The position numbers were made by a program, and so were the translations under genes. Positions 39,667 to 47,700 of a DNA stretch of 64,000 nt are shown here, one piece after another. The stretch is from DATFQE01 sp963733845. GTDB taxonomy: Bacteria; Actinomycetota; Thermoleophilia; Gaiellales; Gaiellaceae. The notes under the pieces are model-generated. The model made no database searches. It was not told the origin of the DNA and saw nothing but the letters and a program-made list of their open reading frames with translations. The DNA is taken from assembly GCA_963733845.1 (NCBI GenBank), contig CAVTEM010000006.1, forward strand, positions 124,001 through 188,000, written 5' to 3'. The stretch's first letter is position 1; each line of letters opens with the position of its first letter.

Positions 39667-41074
39667 TGCGCGTGGCTGCCGTGATTGCCAGCGCGGAGCC
39701 TGCGGCGAAGAGGGCGCCGGCAAAGAGCAGTCCGATGCCGATCCAGAGGATCGAGTCCAGCTCGGCGCCGATGCTCAGCTCGGAGGAGACCCCGCGCGAC
39801 GCGTCCTCGTTCATCACGACCACCCGCCAGTCCCCGTCGTCCGGGTCCCATTCGAGCGTCCGCTCGCCGGCACCCTCCGTCGACGCGACCCAGAACGTCT
39901 CGTCGCCCGGCGGGCCGGTTGGCGCGCCGCCCGACTGGCGCGAGTACTCCGGGTCGCCGTCGTTGTCGAGGTCGTCGACCTCGTCGCGCTCGACGCCTCC
40001 GACGTACTGCGTGACGTCGTCGGCCGGCCCGATCCCGACGAATACCGGGCGGTCGCTCTCGCTGCGGATCCGGACCGTGCCGAGGAACGTGTCGAGCGCC
40101 CACTCGGCGCCGTCGCCGTCGAGGTCGGCCTGCTCGGACACGATCGCGTACGTCGACGTCGAGAAGTCCTCCGTCGGGGACATGAGGAACCCGTCGTCGT
40201 CTCGTTGCGTCTGGTCGACGGCGACGAGCGCGCAGCCGCCGACGAGGAGCCCGAGCGCGAGCAGGCCCGCGATGGTGCCGACGACCACGAGCGCGATTCG
40301 TCCACCGGTCCAGCCTCTGCGGGCAGGAGGCTCGGCCGGCGCAGCCGGCTCGCCGGCGACGGGTACGGGCGCCTCCGCGACCGCGAAGGTCGGCTCCGCG
40401 AGCCCCTCCGCCTCGGTTGCTCCCTGGTCGAGCCGGAACGGCGGGTACTCGTCGCGCATGAGCAGCACGTAGGCGGCGACGCGCGCGACCCACCGGTCGA
40501 GTCCGACGACGAAGTCGAAGATCCCGCCCGGGTACCGCGTGGTGAAGAGGAGCGCCACACCGGCGAAGAGCACGAGGATGCCGATCAGCCCGGTTTCGAA
40601 GCCGATGCCCCAGAACCAGTCGTCGACCTGGGCAGCCGCGTAGCTGCCGCCGCCCAGGAAGATCCCCGTGACGAGGTACTGCGGTATCGCGAGGAGCCAC
40701 CACTTCACCAGCACGAGGCCGCGAGAGAGCCGCTCCGGGTAGGCGATCTCCAGGCGCGCCGGGTAGTCGGGCACGTCGTCGAGCGTGAACGGCGGATACC
40801 GATCGGTGCCCAGCGCGCCGTAGGAGTAGAACATGACCCGCCACGTCCAGCGGAGAACGCCGACGTTGAAGCCGAAGATGCCCTGCGGGTAGCGGCCGGT
40901 GAAAAGGATCGCGAAGAACGCGACGATCGTCAGCACGATCAGCGTCAGCCAGAGGAACGCAAGCACGATGTAGTGCGGGATCGCCAGCAGCCACTTCACG
41001 AGCCAGAGCCAGCGGCTCAGGCCGGTGTCCAGCTGTCCCTCGATGCGGACTGGATACGGCTGCGGTCCGTCCAC
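39656..41074 (-). CDS. DUF4389 membrane protein, duplicated domain
   Basis: A 472-aa membrane protein with two DUF4389 units: LSRWLWLVKWLLAIPHYIVL with ILFTGRYPQGIFGFNVGVLR and DRYPPFTL, then LSRGLVLVKWWLLAIPQYLV with FTTRYPGGIFDFVVGLDRWV and DEYPPFRLDQG. A Pro/Ala linker, another helix and an extracytoplasmic Asp-rich beta domain (about residues 290-430) follow, then a final helix and a basic tail (ATRSRR). Function of the family is unknown. Confidence 0.85.
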   Translation of the reverse strand: MDGPQPYPVRIEGQLDTGLSRWLWLVKWLLAIPHYIVLAFLWLTLIVLTIVAFFAILFTGRYPQGIFGFNVGVLRWTWRVMFYSYGALGTDRYPPFTLDDVPDYPARLEIAYPERLSRGLVLVKWWLLAIPQYLVTGIFLGGGSYAAAQVDDWFWGIGFETGLIGILVLFAGVALLFTTRYPGGIFDFVVGLDRWVARVAAYVLLMRDEYPPFRLDQGATEAEGLAEPTFAVAEAPVPVAGEPAAPAEPPARRGWTGGRIALVVVGTIAGLLALGLLVGGCALVAVDQTQRDDDGFLMSPTEDFSTSTYAIVSEQADLDGDGAEWALDTFLGTVRIRSESDRPVFVGIGPADDVTQYVGGVERDEVDDLDNDGDPEYSRQSGGAPTGPPGDETFWVASTEGAGERTLEWDPDDGDWRVVVMNEDASRGVSSELSIGAELDSILWIGIGLLFAGALFAAGSALAITAATRSRR

Positions 41075-41184
41075 GCGCTGGCGCGAGCCTAGGGGATCAG
41101 GCAGCCCGATGCGATGCGTGCTCGTACGGTGGTGGGCCGGGAGCGGACGCGATCGCGTCCGCTATGGGCCGTAGGTCTCGGGCG

Positions 41185-41250
41185 CTAGAGGAGCCAGATG
41201 AGCAGCAGGATGATGATGATCAGTGTGATGACGCCGCCGCCTATGTACAT
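41185..41250 (-). CDS. 21-residue hydrophobic peptide
   Basis: ATG at 41250 opens a 21-aa frame, MYIGGGVITLIIIILLLIWL plus one Leu, preceded by a near-ideal ribosome site (GGAAAGGAG, six bases before the ATG). A single membrane helix with a Gly hinge. The strong site makes real translation likely despite the size. It lies between two membrane-protein genes on the same strand. Confidence 0.55.
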   Translation of the reverse strand: MYIGGGVITLIIIILLLIWLL

Positions 41251-41351
41251 GGGTGTCTCCTTTCCGGGGGATCGGGGTTCGAACTGAGTTACCGAACCTC
41301 GGCCGCACGAAACCCCGGAACCGGCCGATGCCCTGCTCGAACCGTCGCCGA

Positions 41352-41771
41352 CTAGACCTCCAGCGCGGAAAGCAGGACGAGGACGACCGTCGTCACGGCG
41401 AGCAGCCCGTGCACTGCCACGACCGGGACCGGGAAGTGCTGCTCGGCGGGCTCTGCGGGCTCGGCCACCGCTCCTGCAGCGGCGCCCAGCTGGCGACGGC
41501 GCCACCAGATCGCGAACATCGTCCAGCCCAGGACCGCGACGACGAGGAGGAGCACGAACGCGATCCACGCGAGCGTGTCGTTGTCGTTGAAGACGTACAC
41601 GATCCAGAGCACGAGGCCGAGCGCGGCCAACCCGAAGTGGCTGAGGATCAGCGCCGGCCGGATCCGCCCGCCCTCGCGCTGCTGCATGCCGCCGCGGCTG
41701 AACCAGATCGCCAGCAGGACGAAGCCTCCCGCGGCCGTGATCAGCCAGCTGATGAGTGCGGCCCATTCCAT
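41352..41771 (-). CDS. Four-helix membrane protein
   Basis: 139 aa with four hydrophobic segments (LISWLITAAGGFVLLAIWF, ILSHFGLAALGLVLWIVYVF, LAWIAFVLLLVVAVLGWTMF and VVAVHGLLAVTTVVLVLLSA), a basic loop and an Ala/Glu/Pro-rich loop before the last helix. GGAGG upstream of the ATG supports the start. Divergent from the DUF2231 gene with a 116-base gap. Function unknown. Confidence 0.65.
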   Translation of the reverse strand: MEWAALISWLITAAGGFVLLAIWFSRGGMQQREGGRIRPALILSHFGLAALGLVLWIVYVFNDNDTLAWIAFVLLLVVAVLGWTMFAIWWRRRQLGAAAGAVAEPAEPAEQHFPVPVVAVHGLLAVTTVVLVLLSALEV

Positions 41772-41887
41772 CTCGACGCCTCCTTTGTGGGCCTAGCGAA
41801 GCGGCGGATCTTAGGCGAGCGAGGTTCACGAGGCGGAGGTAAGGGAACCACCGTGACGGGCACTAACCAAGCGGCAGGAGGATTCGC

Positions 41888-42412
41888 ATGAAGATCGGCT
41901 ATCTCCTCAAGGGCCTACCCGGCCACCCGCTGCACCCGCCGCTGACGGACGCGACGATCGGCGCCTACACGGTCGCGACCGCATTCGGACTCCTCAGCGT
42001 GCTCGGCGTCTCGGAGCACAACACGGCCACCGCATGGTGGCTCGCGCTCATCGTCGGTCTCGTCGTCACCGTTCCGACGGCGCTGACGGGGTTGATCGAC
42101 TGGCTCTCGATCACCTGGGGCAGCCCGGTCTGGCGCACGGCGACGGTGCACATGTTCGCGATGCTCACCGCGACGGTCTTCTTCCTGCTCGCCGCGATCT
42201 TCGGGCACGGCGGCTACGTCGACGGCGAGGTCACGACCGGCTCGCTGCTGCTGACGCTCGTCGGCTTCGGCACGCTCACGCTCGGCGGCTGGCTGGGCGG
42301 CACGATCGTGTTCGTCCACGGGATGCGCGTCCTCAACCTCATCGAGGAGCCCGCGGCACGCGCGGCCGCGCCGGTGCCCACCCCCGAGAAGGAGGCGGCG
42401 GCCGCGGACTGA
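41888..42412 (+). CDS. DUF2231-family membrane protein
   Basis: 174 aa beginning MKIGYLLKGLPGHPLHPPLT; the GHPLHPPLTD motif defines the DUF2231 family. Four membrane helices follow and the C-terminus is Ala/Glu-rich. AGGAGG precedes the ATG. The family is of unknown, possibly redox-related, function. The 175 bases after it hold no convincing gene. Confidence 0.85.
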   Translation: MKIGYLLKGLPGHPLHPPLTDATIGAYTVATAFGLLSVLGVSEHNTATAWWLALIVGLVVTVPTALTGLIDWLSITWGSPVWRTATVHMFAMLTATVFFLLAAIFGHGGYVDGEVTTGSLLLTLVGFGTLTLGGWLGGTIVFVHGMRVLNLIEEPAARAAAPVPTPEKEAAAAD

Positions 42413-42587
42413 GGAGATAAGCCGGTCGCCTGGCCTCTCGACCGCCGCTCGGAAGCCGGCCCGCCTGCTCAGGAGTGGGCCGAGGACGACCTGCTGACGA
42501 TGGTGGTCGACGAGAAGGGTCAGCGGAACGCGTGCTCGAGCCGGCCTTCGGTCGCCGTGAGTCGCACACCCGAGAGGATCTGCACGG

Positions 42588-42992
42588 TCATGCGAGTCGC
42601 ACCTTGACGCCCAGGACCTCCTCGAGCTCCACCCACGCGCGGTCTGCAGTCATCACAGGCAGGTCGAGTCGACGCCCGAGCGCAAGGCAGATGCGATCGC
42701 CGAGGCCGAGTCCGTGTTCCTTCGTGGCGAGACGCATCTCGGCGATTGTGATCGCGTCCTGAGCTGTCACGGGTTCTACCTCGAGGAGGCCGCCAAGGAT
42801 TCCCTTCTCTTCTAGATCGCGGGCGACTTCGCTGGGATCGCCGCCCCGTTCGGCGACCTTCGACAGAGCCTCGGCGAGGTTGCCGGAACTAATCGCGCCC
42901 GAGCTCGCGAGCATCTGCTCCACCTCGGCCGCACCCTCCTCGTCGAGCAAGAGGGCAAGTAGGCCCGATGCGTCGAGCACGAAGGTGCTCAA
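42588..42992 (-). CDS. vapC: VapC-type PIN-domain ribonuclease toxin
   Basis: 134-aa PIN domain. Conserved acids: D7 in STFVLDASGLLALLL, the central Glu in GNLAEALSKV, and the late Asp residues in LGLGDRICLALGRRLDLPVM and TADRAW. Such proteins cut RNA and are held inactive by the partner antitoxin. Start is TTG at 42992 overlapping the antitoxin stop (TTGA). Confidence 0.88.
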   Translation of the reverse strand: MSTFVLDASGLLALLLDEEGAAEVEQMLASSGAISSGNLAEALSKVAERGGDPSEVARDLEEKGILGGLLEVEPVTAQDAITIAEMRLATKEHGLGLGDRICLALGRRLDLPVMTADRAWVELEEVLGVKVRLA

Positions 42993-43276
42993 CGCCCGGT
43001 GACGTGCCTATCAGCTCTGGCCTCCCGCTCGGCCTCTTCGCGGCGATCCTCGATCAGTTCCCTCGTAACGTCGACGCCGGGTGCGAGGTCGCGGAGCAGG
43101 CCACGCGCAGATCGTGCAACTTCCGCAGCTGTGCGCACCTCGAACATCTCGCCGTTCTCGTCGAGGTCCAGCGCGAGCAGGTCTCCTCGCTTCACGCCCA
43201 TTGACCGGCGGACTTCCGCAGGGATGACAAGCCGGCCTCGCTCACCCAGGTGGACCGTGAAACGTCTGTGGGCCAT
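42989..43276 (-). CDS. vapB: AbrB/VapB-type antitoxin
   Basis: 95 aa from ATG at 43276, starting MAHRRFTVHLGERGRLVIPA with the swapped-hairpin AbrB fold (GRLVIPAEVRRSMGVKRGD), followed by a charged C-terminal tail that would bind the toxin. The longer open frame upstream runs into repeat sequence and is not used. TTTAC sits directly before the ATG, so the message may be leaderless. Confidence 0.85.
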   Translation of the reverse strand: MAHRRFTVHLGERGRLVIPAEVRRSMGVKRGDLLALDLDENGEMFEVRTAAEVARSARGLLRDLAPGVDVTRELIEDRREEAEREARADRHVTGR

Positions 43277-43314
43277 GTAAAGAGTGTGCCACATCAAGCG
43301 ATGCTCCCGCAACA

Positions 43315-43450
43315 GGGCCGAAGTAGGCGACCGATGCCAACGGCCTTGTCGTTTTCCGCGTGAGCTAGTTGAACCGCCTGGGCCAGCTAGCCGGAGAGAG
43401 GCCGAGAGCCCGGCCACGGATGTGGCAATGCAAGACCTGACCCCGGTCTA
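43315..43450. repeat. ~130-bp direct repeat, copy 1
   Basis: Shares TAGGCGACCGATGCCAACGG, CCTTGTC and TTTCCGCGTGAGCTAGTTGA, and after a variable middle the end GATGTGGCAATG...CCTGACCCCGGTC, with copy 2 at 44466-44592 in the same orientation. No gene is seen in it. The terminal segment occurs a third time at 43880-43902. It looks like a mobile-element end or recombination boundary; I cannot name the family. Confidence 0.6.
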
Positions 43451-43472
43451 GCTCAGAACCTCGCCGAAGCTG

Positions 43473-43679
43473 TCAGGCCGAGCCAGTCGACTGATCGACA
43501 GGTGCGTGACCGTTTTCGGCGTTCCCGCCGCTGCTTCGGCCGTCGGTCACCCTCGCCGGGAGTTCCGGGGCGGGGACGGCAGGCCAGACTCCCGCGAGCG
43601 CGACGGGATGGGCCCTCCACGCACGCTCGATCAGTGCTTCGGCGGGGTGGGGATGGTGGGTGCGGTGCGAGCGGTGCAT
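43473..43679 (-). pseudogene. Small operator-linked ORF, truncated duplicate
   Basis: ATG at 43679 with AGGAGG eight bases upstream opens MHRSHRTHHPHPAEALIERA, then HPVALAGVWPAVPAPELPAR. The same gene, longer, lies at 58004-58339; this copy lacks about 110 bases of the middle (the part encoding the VVVWSIAVGETLAE segment) and ends after VDQSTGSA. In another frame the sequence continues to DSFGEVLS and a TAG, matching the end of the long copy. Probably a decayed duplicate; function unknown. Confidence 0.5.
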
Positions 43680-43732
43680 GGGCGAGACCTCCTGGTGCCT
43701 CGGGGTTTGCGTATAGGAAGCGAACCAGGAGC

Positions 43733-43761
43733 CGCTGACCATTCACGGACACCTCGCTGAC
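43733..43761 (-). promoter_or_regulatory. Triple-heptamer operator A
   Basis: CGCTGAC, N4, CACGGAC, N4, CGCTGAC (plus-strand view) with an 11-base period, 54 bases before the small ORF start at 43679. The middle heptamer is degenerate. It matches operators B, C and D. An 11-base direct-repeat pattern is what OmpR-like winged-helix activators, including SARPs, bind. Confidence 0.65.
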
Positions 43762-43848
43762 ATACACAGGACGAGCCGGCTGTCAGCGCACGGACGCGCC
43801 GAGCGCGCCGAGGAGTCAGCGCGAGGGGGCTCGGCGCCCGCGGCGGCT

Positions 43849-43879
43849 CTGCCGGAGCGCGACCGCTTCCTCGGCAGCG
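43849..43879 (-). pseudogene. Remnant of a SARP regulator 3' end
   Basis: The minus strand encodes AEEAVALRQS, the same as the last residues of the SARP regulator at 58442 (SAEEAVALRQSAPAEL), with 28 of 31 bases shared. It lies ~90 bases behind operator A, as the intact gene lies just behind operator D, then stops at the repeat boundary at 43880. Evidence of a partial duplication. Confidence 0.5.
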
Positions 43880-43974
43880 GTGGCAATGCAAGACCTGACC
43901 CCAGACCACCCGGTCTAGGGCCGCGCATGCCTGGGCCTGGTGGCTGTGGCATTTCGCTCACAATGGGCCTGCAG

Positions 43975-44406
43975 ATGATGCTTCCCCTCACCGGCGGTTG
44001 CAATTGCGGCGCAGTCCGGTACGAGGTCACCGAGCCGCTCGTCCGCGCGAGCTACTGCCACTGCAAGCGCTGTCAGCGGCGGAGCGGGACGGCCGCCTCC
44101 GCACAGGCGCACCCGGCGCCGGGTGCCTTCCGGATCGTCGCGGGAGAGGACGCGGTGCGAATGTGGAAGCCGCCCGACGGCGGCGAGAAATGGTTCTGCG
44201 GCCGCTGCGGGTCCGCGATCTACGGCTCCAACCCGAGCCACCCCGAGTCGGTCGGCATCCGGCTGGGGACGTTCGACGACGACCCTGGCGTTCGTCCGAC
44301 GGTGCGGCAGTTCGTCGCGTACGCCGCCCCCTGGGAGCCGATCCCCGAGGACGGTCTGCCCCGATTCGCCGAGAGCCGCCACGCCCCCGGCGCACGCCCT
44401 CTCTAG
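43975..44406 (+). CDS. GFA-family (CENP-V/GFA) zinc protein
   Basis: About 143 aa of the glutathione-dependent formaldehyde-activating-like fold. Zinc motifs: TGGCNCGAVRYEV (CxC), SYCHCKRCQRRSG (CxCxxC) and WFCGRCGSAIYGS (CxxC), and the tail APWEPIPEDGLPRF. Several in-frame ATGs exist (43927, 43963, 43975, 43978); 43975 gives the most family-like N-terminus and no ribosome site decides. The gene is bracketed by repeats, so it may have arrived with them. Confidence 0.82.
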   Translation: MMLPLTGGCNCGAVRYEVTEPLVRASYCHCKRCQRRSGTAASAQAHPAPGAFRIVAGEDAVRMWKPPDGGEKWFCGRCGSAIYGSNPSHPESVGIRLGTFDDDPGVRPTVRQFVAYAAPWEPIPEDGLPRFAESRHAPGARPL

Positions 44407-44465
44407 ACTCGCGCGACCCGAGCCTAGGAGGCTGAGATGGGAGTGCCAGGCCCTGTTCGCCCGGA

Positions 44466-44592
44466 GTGGCCGAACTAGGCGACCGATGCCAACGGCCTTG
44501 TCCCTTTCCGCGTGAGCTAGTTGAAGGGGCTACGCCCTACGCAAGAGCCCGGTTAGGCGGCGGATGTGGCAATGAAAGGCCTGACCCCGGTC
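44466..44592. repeat. ~130-bp direct repeat, copy 2
   Basis: Second copy of the repeat at 43315-43450, same orientation, with the same start (TAGGCGACCGATGCCAACGG) and end (GATGTGGCAATG...CCTGACCCCGGTC). It lies 60 bases after the GFA gene. Together the copies bracket the duplicated SARP-operator block and the GFA gene. Confidence 0.6.
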
Positions 44593-44706
44593 CCGGCGAT
44601 GCGCCGCGCGCACGTCGACAAGGAGGACGGCCGGCTGCCGACGACCGAGCAGGCATCGACGCTGCGCGCCGCCGCAACGCGCATCGGCGCCGTCATCGGC
44701 TGCTAG
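44593..44706 (+). other. Plus-strand coding remnant
   Basis: The rest of the 44407-44760 gene-free stretch: after the repeat the plus strand reads RAHVDKEDGRLPTTEQASTL, then RAAATRIGAVIGC and a TAG, like the C-terminus of a lost gene. No start and no family. The stretch ends with a terminator. Confidence 0.25.
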
Positions 44707-44715
44707 ACGCGAAGA

Positions 44716-44753
44716 GGCTGCGGAGCGGGCGGGAAACCCGCCCCTCCGCAGCC
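44716..44753 (-). terminator. Terminator of the giant RTX/cadherin gene
   Basis: GGCTGCGGAG / CTCCGCAGCC outside and GGGCGGG / CCCGCCC inside around AAA form a long hairpin seven bases beyond the stop of the minus-strand giant gene. It is symmetric and can act both ways. Confidence 0.75.
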
Positions 44754-44760
44754 CGCGCGA

Positions 44761-47700
44761 TTAGGGTGCGACGCAGCTGGTGAATCCGGTTTGAGCGGCG
44801 AGTAGGGTCGTCCCGCCGACGCCGAAAGTCCCTGTCGTGCTCGTGTTGAGGGAGTTCACGAGGTTCTCCACCGTCGGGGTTCCCGTTGGCGATGGCGACA
44901 GCCCTTCGATGCCGAAGGTGTTGACCGTCGGGTCGGGGCCCTGCTTGCGCAGGGCGATCCCCGGCGAGGTGGTGCCGGTACCGGTGTTCGTGCTACCGGC
45001 CGTCGTGTTGCCGCTGATCTCCAGGCAGAGCGTCGTATCGCCCTGCGCCGAACCGGAGCTCGCCTGGATCCCAGACCGCGCGGCATTGGCGATCGGCGCC
45101 GCCACGGTGTTGTTCAGCACGCGCGCATTCATCGTGCTGCCCGAGTCGCGCACGATCGCGAAGATGCCTTGCCCGTCGGTGCCCATGACGTTGTTGCTCT
45201 GGATCAGTGTGCTGTGAGTGCCGGCCCCAAGGTCATTCGGGTCGTCGGTGCCGACGGCGATCCCTGCGCAGCCGACGGCGCTGTTCGCGTTGATGAAGTT
45301 GTTGTTGACGGTCGAGGTCATCGTGACCGGGCCGTCGACCTGCATCTCGATCGCGATGCAGTCGATGTTGCGCAGCCGGTTCGCGGCCGTCCCGTTGTTG
45401 GAGACGTTGAAGTTGCCCTGACCGCCGTTCCCAGAGACGCCACCGGTGAAGAACCGGTCAGGCTGGTTGCCGATGCCGGCGTTGCCGCCGTTCATGGAGT
45501 TGCCGGTGATCGCGATCACGTTCGTCGCGCTGCCGGCAGTGCCCGCGCTGCCCGTCGGACCGCCGGCGTTCGGGTTGCCGGCCCGCACCTGCACGCCGAC
45601 GCCGGCGCGGAAGTCGGTGATCGTGTTGTTGGCGATCGTCGCCTTCGTGAGGTTGGCCGCCGACGCCGCCAGGCCGCTGCCGATAAGCGTGATCGCGGAA
45701 CCCGGCGTGGCGACGTCGCCGGTGTCCGAGAGCGCGTTGTTGGAGATGTTCGCGTCGCTGATCGTGCCGGCCCAGTTCTCGATGTCGACGCCCTCGGCCT
45801 CCGTCTGGCTGATCACGTTGTTGGTGATCGTGACCACCCCGGTCAGGTTCGGCGTCGAGGTGAGGCTGTCGTCGAAGGTGATGCTGTTCTCGTCCGACGC
45901 GTTGCCGGCGCCGGTGATCGTTCCGTCGGTGAAGCTGAAACCCGTCACCTGAGTGCCGTTGACGCCGCTGTCGCCCGTGTTCAGCAGCCGCATGTTCCGG
46001 AACGACGGGCTGGTCGTGTTGGTCAGTGAGATACCGGAGCCGGTCGTGTTCTGGATCGTGCCGCCCGAGAAGTCGCCGCCCTGCGTCGTCGAGCCCGTGC
46101 CGGTCACGGTCAGGCCCGTCGAGCCAGTGCTGTTGAGCACGATCCCGCTCGCTGGCCCGCTTGCGGCCGTTCCGGCGGAGATGCTGCGGAAGGTGAGGCC
46201 GCTCGCGCCGATCGTGGTGTTGGCGACGTTGAGCGCCGTGCCCGTCGTGGTGGTGAGCGTGTTCGCCGAGCCGGTGACGTTGAACGTGCCGCCGCCGGTG
46301 GCGCTGAAGGCGCCGCTCGCGCCGGTGCTTGCCGTAACGCCGCCGGTGAAGTTGATCGTCGCGCCCGTGTTCGAGCTCAGGTTGATCCCGCCGCCGTTAT
46401 CGGTGATCGCACCGCTGAACGCCGCAGTTCCGCCGGTGCGGTTGGTGACTTCGACCGAGCGACCGCTGCCGGTAGTCGCGATCGTGCCGCCGTAGCTGAA
46501 GCTGCCGGTGCCGGCGTTGATGTCGACGCCGCGCGTGGTGGCGCCGACGATCGAGCCGCTGGTTGCGGAGAACGTGCTGCCTCCCATCGCGTCGAGCAGG
46601 ATCCCGTTCGCGGCGCCGTTGGTGGAGATGCTCGAGAACGAGTAGCTGCCGACGGCGTTGTTCAGGTTCACGGCCGTGCCCGTCGTCGTGGTTACGGACG
46701 TCTGCGAGACGTCGATGCCGCTGAGGCCGCCCGAGCCCGACAGCGCGGTTGCCGTGCTGGTCGAGAGCGCGAGCCCGCGCAGCAGCGCCGAGCTCGCCAG
46801 GGTGACGGTGCCCTGAACGGTGGCGGTGCCGGTCGCGATCGCCGGCCGCGCGATCGTGCCCGTCGGCGGCGTGATCCCGAACAGCAGGTCGAAGCTCGCG
46901 GGCCCGGTAGTGCCCTGCCCGACCAGCTTCTCGCTCGCGTTGAGCGTGATCCCGTTCGCGTACGTGCCCGAGTAGAGGAAGATCGAGTGGCTCGCCGCGT
47001 CGACCGTGTCGACCTTCGCGATCGTCTGGAACGGCGCCGCCAGCGTCCCCTTGCCGGTCGTGTCGTTGCCGCCCGTAGCCTGGACGAACCAGATCACCGC
47101 GCCGGAGATGTTCAGCGTGATCGTCTGCGGATCGCTGGTCGCGCCGGGGCCGGGGTTGCCGCTGTCGGTGATCGTGTAGTTGATCGTCAGCGAGCCGGTG
47201 GCGCCGCCCGGCGGGTCGACGTCGACGGTGCCGTTCGCGGCGTTGACGTTGCTGATCGTGCAGCCCGCGCAGGTGCCGCTGCCGACGGTGACGCCCGCGA
47301 GCGTGAACGACGGGGTGTAGCCGGCGTCGCCGGAGTCAGGGTCAGTGGCGCCGTCGAGGAGACCGGTGAGGTTGCGCTGCATGTTCGTCTGCACGGTGAA
47401 GCTCTTCGCCGTGGCGACCGGCTTGTCGTTCACCGCGCTGACCGTGATGCCCACGGTGTCGGTGTCCGACTTCGCGCCGCCGGTGCCGGTGTTGCCCTGG
47501 TCGTTGGTCACGATCGTGAGCGTCTCGGTGCCGCGCGTGGAGTTCCAGTTCGACGTGCCCCTGTACGCGAGCCCGTTCAGCGCCGCGTTCACCTGCGTGA
47601 GGGTGCCGGTGATCTGCGCGCTCGCCGTCCCCGAGCCGGTGATCGTGGCACCGGAGCCGCTGGCCGGCGTGATCGTCCCGTTCAGCGCGGAGACGGTCGT

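Noticed and set aside
41270..41305. GGTTCGAA-like sequence resembling a tRNA T-loop
   Set aside because: No matching acceptor, D or anticodon arms could be built around it on either strand.
43782..43825. Two GTCAGCG heptamers 33 bases apart on the other strand, a possible fifth operator
   Set aside because: The intervening 11-base positions do not match the heptamer and no gene lies suitably downstream on that strand.
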